NCBI GenBank assembly: GCA_035911095.1
Contig: JAMHWF010000027.1
Span: 1 to 64,000, forward strand
Direction: 5' to 3'
DNA length: 64,000 nucleotides
Source: JAMHWF01 sp035911095
GTDB lineage: Bacteria; Pseudomonadota; Gammaproteobacteria; Burkholderiales; Burkholderiaceae_C
In this document: in pieces, positions 52,922 through 60,889 of the stretch
How positions within the stretch are numbered: the stretch's first letter is position 1
Layout of the letters: each line of letters starts with the position of its first letter
Made by a program: the position numbers and the translations under genes
Notes under the pieces: model-generated
Database searches by the model: none
The model's input: the letters and a program-made list of their open reading frames with translations, nothing else
Told to the model about the DNA's origin: nothing

Positions 52922-54274
52922 TCAGCGGACGCCCTTGCGCGAGAGCGAGTCCGGCGTGTAGTAGCTCTCCGGCCAGGGCTCGACCACTTCGATCTGCCCA
53001 CGCTGGTCGGTCATCGGCGTGTACGAGAAGGTGCCCTTGATCAGGTCCAGCGTCGTGTACGACTCCAGGCCGACCGCGGGGATCTCGAACTGCACGAACG
53101 GGAAGCCGTAGGACGTGTGCCACAGCGTGCCCTGCGAATCCCAGGTGTTGCCGATCGCGGCGATGTAGGTGTCCTCGTCGAGATAGAGCTTGCGACGGGG
53201 CCGCACGTCGCGCTTGCCGGCGCGCACCGTGCCCTCGACCTCCCACACGCGATGCAGCTCCCAGCGCACGAAGTCCGGATTGACGAAGTGCGCCGACAGG
53301 GCCTGGTCGCCGGTCATCGCGATCAGGCGGTTCGAGTTGTAGGGAATGAACAGCTCGCGCTTGCCGATGATCTTCCAGTCGTAGTTGACCGACGGCCCGA
53401 ACCAGACGAAGACCTGGTCGAAGAAGTCCACGCCCGAGGCGACGAAGTTCGGCGTGTCGCAGCAGATCGTCGGCGCGCGCCGCACCCGCCGCTGGCCGAC
53501 CAGGTACTGCCAGGCCGGACGCGTGTTGTCGAGCTGGTCGTAGTACAGCAGCATCTCGCCGGCGCGCACCGACGGCGCCTCGGTCGACTGCAGGTTCTTG
53601 TAATAGGCGCCGCCGCCCTTGGCGATGTCCTCCGGCGACAGGCCCTGCTGGTAGTACGGGATGCTCACTTCGTTGACCGCGCCCGAGGCGATCGACGCCG
53701 TGCCCTTGGTGTCGACCGTGTAGGTGCGGAAGGCATGCCGGTAGGCCGCCGGGCGCACGCGCAGCGAGTGGTTCCAGATCAGCTCGGAGCCCGTCTTCGG
53801 GACCGGGAACGGAATGCCGCCGTAGGCACCGCTGACGCCGTCGCCGTCCATGCGGGCACGGGTGGCGTTCTTGAAGGTCTCGTCGTAGACCCACTGCGGC
53901 GCCGCGGCGCTGCGGTGCGTCGGGTAGACGTTGAGCTTGTAGTCGGGGTACTTGCCGAGCAGGTACTGCTGGCCCTCGTCGAGCCGGTCCTTGTACTGCG
54001 CCATGTTGGCCGCGGTGATCGTGAACAACGGCTTCTCGTCGGCGTAGGGGTCGGGCCGCGGCGTGCCGCTCTTGTAGCCGGCCGGCGCCTTGGTGTAGCC
54101 GCCCGTCCAGGCCGGGATGCTGCCGTCCTTGTTGCCGGCCTTCTCGGCGCCCAGCGGCGTGAGCTCACGCTTCAGGGCAGCGGCTTCGTCGGCGGACACC
54201 GCCGCGACGGACGGCAGGTTGAAGCAGCCGGTCGACACGGCCAGGGCTGCGGCGATGCGGATCAGGGTTGTCAT
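52922..54274 (-). CDS. DUF1329 periplasmic protein
   Basis: A 450-residue exported protein (signal peptide about 1-25, SVAAVSADE). Family hallmarks are AGNKDGSIPAWTGG (about 44-57), PDPYADEKPLFTIT and YTPMTDQRGQIEVV at the end. DUF1329 proteins occur next to DUF1302 barrels and RND permeases in Proteobacteria that use hydrophobic compounds. A LolA/LolB-like lipid-binding fold has been suggested for the family. It may carry a hydrophobic substrate through the periplasm. It is 20 nt after the barrel gene. Confidence 0.88.
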   Translation of the reverse strand: MTTLIRIAAALAVSTGCFNLPSVAAVSADEAAALKRELTPLGAEKAGNKDGSIPAWTGGYTKAPAGYKSGTPRPDPYADEKPLFTITAANMAQYKDRLDEGQQYLLGKYPDYKLNVYPTHRSAAAPQWVYDETFKNATRARMDGDGVSGAYGGIPFPVPKTGSELIWNHSLRVRPAAYRHAFRTYTVDTKGTASIASGAVNEVSIPYYQQGLSPEDIAKGGGAYYKNLQSTEAPSVRAGEMLLYYDQLDNTRPAWQYLVGQRRVRRAPTICCDTPNFVASGVDFFDQVFVWFGPSVNYDWKIIGKRELFIPYNSNRLIAMTGDQALSAHFVNPDFVRWELHRVWEVEGTVRAGKRDVRPRRKLYLDEDTYIAAIGNTWDSQGTLWHTSYGFPFVQFEIPAVGLESYTTLDLIKGTFSYTPMTDQRGQIEVVEPWPESYYTPDSLSRKGVR

Positions 54275-54294
54275 GCGGATCTCCGGAGGACGTG

Positions 54295-55980
54295 TCAGAA
54301 CGTGCGCTGGACGGTCAGCGTCACGAAGTCGCGGTCGGCCAGCGCCTGCTTGAAGGTCAGGTTGGCGTCGTTGCCGAGGGCGCCGCCGCGTGCGCCGAAG
54401 AAGTTCGTGTAGTTCAGGCCGAAGCGCCATTCCTGCGCATACGTGCCCTTGATGCCGATGCTGAAGTCGCCGCCGTTGTCGACCCCGCCGTTGAACTGCG
54501 ACACCACGCTCGAGTTGCCCTTGGGGTTGTAGCCCAGGCCGATCGGCACCGAGATGTCGAGGCTGGGCGCGACCTGGAAGTACTGCGGCTCGAACACGAA
54601 GCGCAGGCCCCAGGCGTCGCGTGTGGTGTTCGGGTCGATCTCGGCGGCGTTGCGCGTGACGCTGGTGCGGCGGTTCCAGCCCACCTCGGCCAGCAGCGAG
54701 GCCTGGTGCCAGAGCGCGCTCTTGTTGAAGAACGCGATCGCCGAGACGTTCAGATGCGCCGAGTTGCCGACCGCGTAGCAGGCCTGGTCGCCGATGCCGC
54801 AGGCGCCGTCGACCGTGGCGTCGACCACCGGCCCGTTGACGAGCGGCGTGTTGCGGCGGATCGAGAACTCGGCCGCGACGTTGACGTCCTCGACCACCGT
54901 GCTGGCGCTGATGCCGTAGGTCTTCACGCCCTCCGGATAGACCAGCTGGTAGTTGAGCGGCATCCCGGCCACGCTCGCGCCGACCGGACGCAGGTAGGTC
55001 TGGAAGCCCTTCTCGTTGTAGCGCGCGGCGTACAGGCCGATCTCGACGTCCAGGTCGCGCGGCTTGATGCGCAGCTGGAAGCCGAACTGACCCGAGTCGC
55101 GCGCCTTGCGGTCGCCGATCCGCGGCGCGACGACCGGCGAGCCCTCGGCGAACAGGAAGTTCTCGCCACCGTCGTCGAACACGTCTGCCGCCGAGAGGTA
55201 GCTGCCGACGGCCGGGATGCGGGTCTTGCGCCACTCGAGTTGGTAGTAGGCGCCGAGCGACACCGTCTCGGTCACTTGAACCTGGCCCGAGATCTGGTTG
55301 ACCGGGAGGATGATTTCCTTGAACTGCGAGCCCGGCACCGACAGCAGCTTGATCACGTCGGTCGGCGACTGCGCGTAGGCGATGCCGTTGCCGCCGAAGA
55401 ACAGCGTCTCGCCGTAGAGCAGCGTGTGCCGGCCCAGGCGCAGGTTGCCGCGGTCGAAGGTGGCGAAGACGAAGGCGTCGAGGAGCTCCGCCTTGCGGCC
55501 GTGCAGCTTGCGCGTCGCGTCGGTGAAGCGGTCGTAGCGGACCGACGACTGGTTGGCGCGTGCGGGCGCGTCGTTGTCGTTGTCCCGGTTGTAGACCGTG
55601 TCGTACCAGGCGGCGCCGCTGACCCGCAGCCCGAAGCGCTTGCGGTACGAGACGTCCAGCTCGGACAGCAGGTCGACCCGGTTCGAGACGACGCCGCGAT
55701 CGAAATTGCGATCGCCGTCATCGAGGTTCAGGTTGTTGACGTTCGCCGCCGGATCGTCGTTCACCAACCCCGACGCCCGGTTGTTCAACCGGTAGCCGAG
55801 GTTGTACTTCACCGTGTTGTCCCAGCGTGCGCTGAGCGCCGAGTTGCCGGTGTCGATCTCGAAGGCCTGGCCGTTCGTCACGGCGAGGGCCGCGAGCGCG
55901 GCGCACAGCGGGCGGGCCGCATGGGTTGCGGACAGGCAGCCGCGAGCCGCGGCCGAGTGCCGCCTCTGGTACGTCCTCAT
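54295..55980 (-). CDS. DUF1302 outer-membrane beta-barrel protein
   Basis: A 561-residue protein. The signal region (about 20-40) leads to FEIDTGNSALSARWDNTVKYN, the typical DUF1302 start. Alternating beta strands continue to the end, ending LTVQRTF with a terminal Phe as outer-membrane barrels require. The loops are Asp/Asn-rich. It probably forms the outer-membrane pore for a hydrophobic or aromatic substrate. AGGAGACAAG lies directly before the ATG. Confidence 0.88.
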   Translation of the reverse strand: MRTYQRRHSAAARGCLSATHAARPLCAALAALAVTNGQAFEIDTGNSALSARWDNTVKYNLGYRLNNRASGLVNDDPAANVNNLNLDDGDRNFDRGVVSNRVDLLSELDVSYRKRFGLRVSGAAWYDTVYNRDNDNDAPARANQSSVRYDRFTDATRKLHGRKAELLDAFVFATFDRGNLRLGRHTLLYGETLFFGGNGIAYAQSPTDVIKLLSVPGSQFKEIILPVNQISGQVQVTETVSLGAYYQLEWRKTRIPAVGSYLSAADVFDDGGENFLFAEGSPVVAPRIGDRKARDSGQFGFQLRIKPRDLDVEIGLYAARYNEKGFQTYLRPVGASVAGMPLNYQLVYPEGVKTYGISASTVVEDVNVAAEFSIRRNTPLVNGPVVDATVDGACGIGDQACYAVGNSAHLNVSAIAFFNKSALWHQASLLAEVGWNRRTSVTRNAAEIDPNTTRDAWGLRFVFEPQYFQVAPSLDISVPIGLGYNPKGNSSVVSQFNGGVDNGGDFSIGIKGTYAQEWRFGLNYTNFFGARGGALGNDANLTFKQALADRDFVTLTVQRTF

Positions 55981-56033
55981 CTTGTCTCCTGGTTCTGGTT
56001 TTCTTCAGCCTGGCTGCCGCCGGGGCGGCGGCC

Positions 56034-57212
56034 TCAGGTCTGCACAGCCACGGGTGGGACCTCGGGTCTGTCGGGCTCCAGCCGTTGCAGCCATGCGCGA
56101 ATTTCCGCGCTGTGTTCGTCGAGCGTCGGCGGCGGGATCACCTCGAGCGCGCGGCGGCCGTCGAAGCTGACCGGCGAGCGCACGGTTCTGAGTTCGCCCA
56201 TGGTCGGGTGCGTCGTGCCGACGAGGATCTGCAGGTGGCGCGCCTGCGGGTCCTCCAGCGCCTCGCTGGCGTCGTACATCGGCGCATGCGGCACGTCGCG
56301 AGCCTCCAGCTCGCGGCACCAGTCGCCACGGTCGCGCAGAGCGAAGCGTTCGCCGAGGATGCGGATCAGGTCGTCCTGGTTCTCGATGCGCCCTTCGCGG
56401 CTCGCGAAGCGGACGTCGGCCAGCAGGCCCGGCAGTTCGATCGCGTCGGCCAGCCCCTGCCAGAACTTCTCGGGCGAGGACATGTGCAGCGCGAGCCAGC
56501 GAGCGTCGCGGCACTTCATCACGTAGGACTGCGAGACGCTGGGCCGGCTGAACGGCCCCATCACCTCGCCGGCCGAGTAGAAGTGCGTGAAGGCGTCGAT
56601 GTTGAAGTGGCACATGGCTTCGAGCATCGACACCTCGACCTTGCGGCCCACGCCGGTGCGGCTGCGCTCGAAGAGCGCGCCGAGGATGCCGTAGGCCGCG
56701 TAGAAGCCGGTCATCGCATCCGCGATCGCCGGGCCGACGACGCGCGGGCTGTCCGGGTTGACCAGCAGGTTCAGGTAGCCGCTCGCCGCCTGTGCCACCG
56801 TGTCGTAGCTGGGCCGCTGGGCCGCAGGCCCGGTCGCCCCGAAGCCGCTGATCGCGCAATAGATCAGGCGCGGGTTGATGCGATGCAGCCGTTCGGCGCC
56901 GGCGCCGAGCCGCTCTGCAGCCCCCGGCCGGAAGTTCTGGATGTAGACATCGGCCTCGGCGATCAGGCGGTCGAACACCGCCAGGTCCCCCGGGTCCTTC
57001 GGGTTCAGCGCGATGCTGCGCTTGTTGCGGTTGTAGGCCTGGAAGTGCGCGCTGTAGAGGCCGCTCTTGAAGGCGCGGAAGGGGTCGCCGACGTCCGGCT
57101 GCTCCACCTTGATCACGTCGGCGCCCAGGTCGCCCAGCAGCATCGCGGCGGCCGGACCGGTGATGAAGGTGCCCTGCTCGATCACCCGTACCCCTTGCAG
57201 CACCTTCGTCAT
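56034..57212 (-). CDS. CaiB/BaiF-family CoA transferase
   Basis: A 392-residue class III CoA transferase. It has VLQGVRVIEQGTFITGPAAAMLLGDLGADVIKVE, YNRNKRSIALN and SYDTVAQAASGYL, where the Asp is the catalytic carboxylate (about 168). It would move CoA from a donor acyl-CoA to the substrate acid, activating it for cleavage by the neighbouring lyase-like enzyme. It is 37 nt downstream of that gene. Confidence 0.9.
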   Translation of the reverse strand: MTKVLQGVRVIEQGTFITGPAAAMLLGDLGADVIKVEQPDVGDPFRAFKSGLYSAHFQAYNRNKRSIALNPKDPGDLAVFDRLIAEADVYIQNFRPGAAERLGAGAERLHRINPRLIYCAISGFGATGPAAQRPSYDTVAQAASGYLNLLVNPDSPRVVGPAIADAMTGFYAAYGILGALFERSRTGVGRKVEVSMLEAMCHFNIDAFTHFYSAGEVMGPFSRPSVSQSYVMKCRDARWLALHMSSPEKFWQGLADAIELPGLLADVRFASREGRIENQDDLIRILGERFALRDRGDWCRELEARDVPHAPMYDASEALEDPQARHLQILVGTTHPTMGELRTVRSPVSFDGRRALEVIPPPTLDEHSAEIRAWLQRLEPDRPEVPPVAVQT

Positions 57213-57249
57213 CTTTGCGCCCTCGTGGTGTGTCGTTCGCCGCGCGCTC

Positions 57250-58068
57250 TCATGCGCTGGCAGCCTGAGCCTCGTCGCCGGCCGAGGCGCCCGGGCCGTC
57301 GTAGACCAGTTCCCGCGTGGCCTGGTAGGACAGTGCAAAGCCGATCGGGCGCTCGAGTTCCTCCACCAGGTGGCCGATCAGCCCGGCGGCGCGCGCCAGG
57401 ATCGGCACGCCCCTGAGCCCGGCGAGCGGAAAGCCGATGCCGAGCAGCACGGCCGGGATCGCCGCTGACACGTTGAGCCTGAGGGCCTTGTCGGTGACGG
57501 CGGGCAGCACCCGCTCGACGGCTTCGGCGATGGCGACGAAGCGCAGGTCCGCGCGCTCGCGGCGCGCCACCGTGAACAGCGCGTCGACGCGCGGGTCGCG
57601 GGCCTTGTGCAGCGGGTGGCCGTAGCCGGGGATCGCCCGCCGCGCCGCGCGGTACTCGCGCACGACGGCCTCCGCAGCGCGGTCGAGGTCGCCCTCGGGC
57701 CCGCAGCGGGCGTCGATCTCGGCGAACAGGCGTCCGGCCGCCTCCGAGGCGCCGAGGATCACCGAGCCGCAGCCCAGGATGCCCGCCGCCACCGCGCCCT
57801 GCAGCGCGTCAGGTGCGGCGGCGAGCGTCATGCGGCTCGCCTGCACCGAAGGCACGAGGCCGTGCTCGGCGATCGCGACCAGCGTGGCGTCGAGCACCGC
57901 GGCCGCCGCCGCCGACGGGCGCCGTCCGGTGACCAGCAGATGGAAGTAGTCGCTGAACGAGACCTGCCCGATCAGTTCGCCGCAGAGGTCCAGCCCTCGC
58001 ACGGTGATCGAGTGCTCGTCGGATGTGCTGATGGCCGTTCTCGGAACGGTGGTCTTGCCGATCTTCAT
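57250..58068 (-). CDS. citryl-CoA lyase / citrate-synthase-like enzyme
   Basis: A 272-residue protein of the citrate synthase superfamily, shorter than true citrate synthase (about 430) and matching the citryl-CoA lyase-type group. GYGHPLHKARDPR (about 148-160) carries the conserved His, and the start TTVPRTAISTSDEHSITVRG fits the family. It would catalyse a C-C cleavage of a 3-hydroxyacyl-CoA to acetyl-CoA plus a keto acid. It is the first gene of the operon, divergent from the LysR gene, with CGGAGACAAGG before the start. Confidence 0.82.
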   Translation of the reverse strand: MKIGKTTVPRTAISTSDEHSITVRGLDLCGELIGQVSFSDYFHLLVTGRRPSAAAAAVLDATLVAIAEHGLVPSVQASRMTLAAAPDALQGAVAAGILGCGSVILGASEAAGRLFAEIDARCGPEGDLDRAAEAVVREYRAARRAIPGYGHPLHKARDPRVDALFTVARRERADLRFVAIAEAVERVLPAVTDKALRLNVSAAIPAVLLGIGFPLAGLRGVPILARAAGLIGHLVEELERPIGFALSYQATRELVYDGPGASAGDEAQAASA

Positions 58069-58120
58069 GCTGTCCTTGTCTCCGTATGTACGAAAGGCTA
58101 ACGACGCAGGTCAAAAGACA

Positions 58121-58160
58121 GAAATGATGATTTCTCATTGTTATGATCGATGACATCGAT
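58121..58160. promoter_or_regulatory. LysR operator candidate with nested palindromes
   Basis: Inside the 109-bp divergent region, GAAAT-GATG-ATTTC (58121-58134) and the perfect 15-bp palindrome ATCGATG-A-CATCGAT (58146-58160) lie in tandem. The whole 40 bp matches 49169-49208 at 28 positions. It lies between the citryl-CoA lyase-like gene and the LysR gene. Confidence 0.65.
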
Positions 58161-58177
58161 TTACTCAGAAGGTCCGC

Positions 58178-59089
58178 ATGGAGCTGCGTCACCTGCGCTA
58201 CTTCGTGGCGCTGGCCGAGTGCCTCAACTTCACCCGCGCCGCGGAACGCGTGCATGTCACGCAGTCGACGCTGTCGCACCAGATCAAGCAGCTCGAGGAC
58301 GAGGTGGGCCGCGCGCTGTTCGACCGCATCGGCAAGCGCGTCGTGCTGACCGAGCCGGGCGAGGTCTTCCTCGAGTACGCCGCCAAGGCGCTGCGCGAGG
58401 TGGACCAGGGGCTCGGGGCCCTGAAGCAGGACGCCGCCGCGCTGGCCGGCGAGGTGCGGATCGGGACCACCCACACCTTCAACCTCGAGTTCATTCCCGA
58501 ATGCGTGGCGCTGTTCCTGGCCCGCCACCCGACGGCGCGCGTGGTCATCGCCGAGCTCTCGGCCGACGACATCGGCACGAAGCTCGACCAGGGCGCGCTC
58601 GACCTGGGCGTCGCCTACCGGCCTTCGGCGCCGAGCGACCTCTGGTTCGAGCCGCTGTACCACGAGGAGATGGTGCTGGCCGTGTCGCGCGAACACCCGC
58701 TGGCCGGCCGCAAGCGGCTGCGCATGGTCGAGCTGCACAAGCAGCGCCTGGTGCTGCTGCCCGCGGTGTTCGCGACCCGGCTCCTGCTGGACGAGTGCTT
58801 CCGCGGCTGTGGCGCGGAGCCGATCGTCGTCGCCGAGATGAACACGATCGCGCCGATGCTGGGCCTGGCGGCACGCACCGACATCGGCGCGATCGTCGCG
58901 TCGAACGCGATCCCCGAATCGTCGGACCTGAGGGCGATACCGCTCGAGAGCCCGACGCCGATCCGCACGCCGGGCATCCTGTGGCGGCGCGAAGCCCAGC
59001 AGACGGTGCAGATGCGCTCGTTCTCGTCGATCGTGCGCAAGCTGGCGCTGAACCGCAGCCTGCGCGGCAAGCCCCACGCCAAGGCCTGA
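58178..59089 (+). CDS. LysR-family regulator of the catabolic regulon
   Basis: A 303-residue activator of the CynR/CbbR-like type: MELRHLRYFVALAECLNFTRA, HVTQSTLSHQIKQLEDEVG and a C-terminal effector domain with GTTHTFNLEFIPECVALF. It is divergent from the citryl-CoA lyase operon. The operator between them recurs before the VOC operon, so it probably controls both, in response to a pathway metabolite. Confidence 0.92.
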   Translation: MELRHLRYFVALAECLNFTRAAERVHVTQSTLSHQIKQLEDEVGRALFDRIGKRVVLTEPGEVFLEYAAKALREVDQGLGALKQDAAALAGEVRIGTTHTFNLEFIPECVALFLARHPTARVVIAELSADDIGTKLDQGALDLGVAYRPSAPSDLWFEPLYHEEMVLAVSREHPLAGRKRLRMVELHKQRLVLLPAVFATRLLLDECFRGCGAEPIVVAEMNTIAPMLGLAARTDIGAIVASNAIPESSDLRAIPLESPTPIRTPGILWRREAQQTVQMRSFSSIVRKLALNRSLRGKPHAKA

Positions 59090-59180
59090 CACGCAGGAGC
59101 CGGACGGACGGGTCCGGCCGACGGCGCTCCACTGCCCGGGACGACGGCCGCGACGGGGCCGCCTTGCCGCAGTCGCGCCC

Positions 59181-59342
59181 TCAGCGCATCGCGACCTCGG
59201 GCCCGCTGCCCCCCTGCCCGGCCAGCACGCGCTCTTCCTGCGCGCTCAACCGCGGGCCGTCGAGCGTCACGCGCGAGTGGTCGTTGCGGAACTTCGCGAT
59301 GATCGGCCGCAGCTCCGGGCTGCGGGCGGTACTGGCTACCAT
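59181..59342 (-). CDS. small ORF or gene fragment
   Basis: A 53-codon minus-strand frame from ATG 59342. It encodes SPELRPIIAKFRNDHSRVTL and LSAQEERVLAGQGG. Third codon positions are almost all G/C, as in real genes here, which random frames on this strand do not show so cleanly. It overlaps the upstream region of the SDR gene. Family unknown; it may be a real small protein or the remains of a larger gene. Confidence 0.4.
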   Translation of the reverse strand: MVASTARSPELRPIIAKFRNDHSRVTLDGPRLSAQEERVLAGQGGSGPEVAMR

Positions 59343-59366
59343 CGCGCCAGTCACCGAGGAGCTGAG

Positions 59367-60068
59367 ATGTCAGAGAAGGTTGCGCTGGTCGTCGGCGGGG
59401 GCAGCGGCATGGGCGCCGCGGCCGCGCGCAGGTTGAGGGCCGATGGCTTCGGAATCGCGATCCTGTCGTCCTCGGGCAAGGGCGAGGCCCTGGGCCGCGA
59501 GCTTGGCGGCATCGGCGTCACCGGCTCGAACCAGTCGGCGGCCGACCTGCAGCGCCTGGTCGACGGGGCGCTCGACCGATGGGGCCGCATCGACGTGCTG
59601 GTCAACAGCGCCGGCCACGGGCCGCGGGCAGCGCTGCTGGAACTGAGCGACGAGCAGTGGCACGCAGGCATGGACGTCTACCTGCTCAACGTCGTGCGGG
59701 CGGCGCGGCTGGTGACGCCGGTGATGCTGAAGCAGCAAGGCGGCACGATCATCAACATCTCGACCGCCTGGGCCTTCGAGCCGAGCCCGATGTTCCCGAC
59801 CTCGGCCGTCTTCCGCGCCGGGCTCGCAGCGTTCACCAAGCTGTTCGCCGACCAGCATGCCGCCGGCAACGTGCGCATGAACAACGTGCTGCCCGGCTGG
59901 ATCGACAGCCTGCCCGCCACCGAGGACCGACGCCTCAGCGTGCCGATGCAGCGCTACGGCAGCGCCGAAGAGATCGCCGCGACGATCGCGTTCCTCGCCT
60001 CTGACGGCGCCGCCTACATCACCGGCCAGAGCCTGCGGGTCGACGGCGGGCTGATGCGTTCGATCTGA
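59367..60068 (+). CDS. SDR-family protein lacking the catalytic Tyr/Lys
   Basis: A 233-residue SDR fold. The cofactor site is GGGSGMGAAAARRL (about 10-23), NSAGHGPRA is present, and the C-terminus (YITGQSLRVDGGLMRSI) is standard. The catalytic YxxxK is replaced: the aligned place reads SAVFR in the segment FPTSAVFRAGLAAFTK. The Ser of the triad may be in NISTAWAF. It may bind cofactor and substrate without classical dehydrogenase chemistry. GAGGAG lies 5 nt before the ATG. It follows the LysR gene on the same strand. Confidence 0.85.
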   Translation: MSEKVALVVGGGSGMGAAAARRLRADGFGIAILSSSGKGEALGRELGGIGVTGSNQSAADLQRLVDGALDRWGRIDVLVNSAGHGPRAALLELSDEQWHAGMDVYLLNVVRAARLVTPVMLKQQGGTIINISTAWAFEPSPMFPTSAVFRAGLAAFTKLFADQHAAGNVRMNNVLPGWIDSLPATEDRRLSVPMQRYGSAEEIAATIAFLASDGAAYITGQSLRVDGGLMRSI

Positions 60069-60103
60069 GAGCCGAACGACCCGGGTCTCGCTCGAAGGGG
60101 AGC

Positions 60104-60889
60104 ATGAACAAGAAGACCTTGTCCGAGAGCGACATCTGCGACAAGTTCATCCGCCCGGCCATCGAAGCGGCTGGCTGGGATGGCCTATCGCAGATTTTCC
60201 GCGAGTACCCTCTGCGCGCCGGCCGCATGGTCGTACGCGGACGGAAGGCACACCGCGACGCGACCACCGTATTGCGCGCCGACTACGCGCTGCTCTACAA
60301 GCCCAACATCCCGCTGGCCGTGGTGGAGGTCAAGGACAACCAGCATGCCGTCGGCGCCGGCATGGCGCAGGCCATCACGTACGCCCAGCTGCTGGACGTG
60401 CCATTCAGCTTCTCTACCAATGGTCACGGCTTCGTCTTCCGCGATGCCACGATGGCGGACGGCGTCCTCGAGCGAAGCATCACGCTGGAAGAGTTCCCGT
60501 CGCCCGCCGCGCTGTGGAACCGCCTTTGCGCCTGGAAAGGCTGGACGCCAGAGGTCCGCAAGGTCACCGAATTCGACTACGCGCCCAGCAAGTCATCCCG
60601 CTACTACCAGCTCAGCGCCACCAACCGCACGGTGGAGGCCATCGCCCGCGGGCAGGACCGCGTGCTGCTGGTCATGGCCACGGGTACCGGCAAGACCTAC
60701 ACCGCGTTCCAGATCATCTGGCGCCTGTGGAAGAGCGGCGCCCGGAAGCGAATCCCGCACGCGGCCGACGAGGTGAGCCACGACCCGGACGAGTTGCGAC
60801 GTGAGTACGCGCGGTTGCAGCGCGAGGCGCAGGGGGTGCGGGAGCAGCTGAAGGCGATGCTCGCCGCATCGCTGGAGGGCGGGCGGTGA
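60104..60889 (+). pseudogene. hsdR: internally deleted type I restriction subunit HsdR
   Basis: A 261-residue open frame made of two ends of HsdR (normally about 800-1000). Residues 1-217 hold the nuclease domain, with RADYALLYKPN...VVEVKDN giving the D...ExK site, and Walker A (MATGTGKT, about 191-198). At about nt 60754 the family text RILFLADRN is replaced by PHAADEVSHDPDELRREY, a coiled-coil tail typical of the C-terminus. The helicase motor is gone. The frame is intact, so an N-terminal nuclease could still be made, but restriction is impossible. Confidence 0.85.
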
